Source: Bacteroidota bacterium
GTDB lineage: Bacteria > Bacteroidota > Bacteroidia > Flavobacteriales > Flavobacteriaceae
Length of the DNA: 14,338 nt
Direction: 5' to 3'
Assembly (NCBI GenBank): GCA_024278565.1
Contig: JAJRSY010000247.1
Coordinates: 1-14,338, forward strand
In this document: one piece after another, positions 14,198-14,338 of the stretch
Numbering within the stretch: the stretch's first letter is position 1
Layout: each line of letters begins with the position of its first letter
Position numbers and translations under genes: made by a program
The notes under the pieces: generated by a model
Databases searched by the model: none
What the model saw: the letters and a program-made list of their open reading frames with translations, nothing else
What the model was told of the DNA's origin: nothing

Positions 14198-14338
14198 TTA
14201 CACATTAAACCTAAAATGCACCACATCACCGTCTTTGACAATATAGTCTTTGCCCTCGACCCGCATTCTGCCCGCTTCCTTTACTTTGGCCTCGGTGCCA
14301 TACGATACGTAATCATCATAGGCGATGACCTCTGCCCG
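14198..14338 (-). CDS. ychF: Redox/ribosome-associated ATPase YchF (Obg family), C-terminal part only
   Basis: The minus strand is open from the window edge for 46 residues and ends in TAA at 14198-14200. The product contains AEVIAYDDYVSYGTEAKVKE and ends KDGDVVHFRFNV. This is the C-terminal end of the TGS domain of YchF/OLA1, whose last residues (DGDVxHFRFNV) are very strongly conserved. YchF is a P-loop ATPase of the Obg/TRAFAC class that binds ribosomes and affects stress responses. The G domain lies outside the window, so its motifs cannot be checked. The gene precedes the EamA transporter on the same strand, with a 120-base gap containing repeat copy 2. Confidence 0.92.
   Translation of the reverse strand, partial: RAEVIAYDDYVSYGTEAKVKEAGRMRVEGKDYIVKDGDVVHFRFNV

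Noticed and set aside
14020..14241. 73-codon minus-strand frame crossing the EamA start, the C-run repeat and the ychF end
   Set aside because: It translates the repeat and overlaps two recognised genes in another frame, with no recognisable protein features.

Overview
The window reads as a chromosomal segment of a flavobacterium (Bacteroidota, probably a marine Flavobacteriaceae). This rests on the AT-rich intergenic DNA, the near absence of Shine-Dalgarno sequences, several TAnnTTTG-type -7 promoter elements placed just upstream of genes, and the family types of the proteins. Nearly everything is core or housekeeping. No phage, CRISPR, tRNA, rRNA or transposase gene was seen, and no gene-free stretch exceeds 300 bases.

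Left part (1-5300): the C-terminal end of an unidentified + strand gene is followed by a degenerate 14-bp repeat array. Next come a monofunctional proline dehydrogenase (-) and a divergently transcribed 3-dehydroquinate synthase aroB (+), then a small acidic conserved-type hypothetical protein (+). That protein ends tail-to-tail, with a 4-base overlap, on a minus-strand group made of a DinB-like protein, an Lrp/AsnC regulator and a cytosolic M14 zinc carboxypeptidase-like enzyme.

Middle (5400-7730): a small lipoprotein and a TerC-family membrane protein lie 3 nt apart on the + strand and converge on a sterol desaturase/fatty acid hydroxylase family gene (-). A hairpin lies between them.

Right part (7788-14338, all minus strand): ychF (only the C-terminus is present), an EamA/DMT transporter, parE, parC and mscL. 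ParE and ParC form topoisomerase IV, and mscL follows parC after 6 nt. The parE-parC gap is not ordinary spacer. It holds a 224-bp imperfect foldback with 9-bp perfect terminal inverted repeats, flanked on both sides by ATATTT, so it looks like a non-autonomous MITE-type insertion. Two inverted copies of a C-run/G-run repeat flank the EamA gene, and a GC-rich palindrome sits in frame inside the acidic N-terminal extension of ParC. I see no obviously new multi-gene system. The most unusual signals are these repeat elements and the C-terminal QTTLF motif of ParC.
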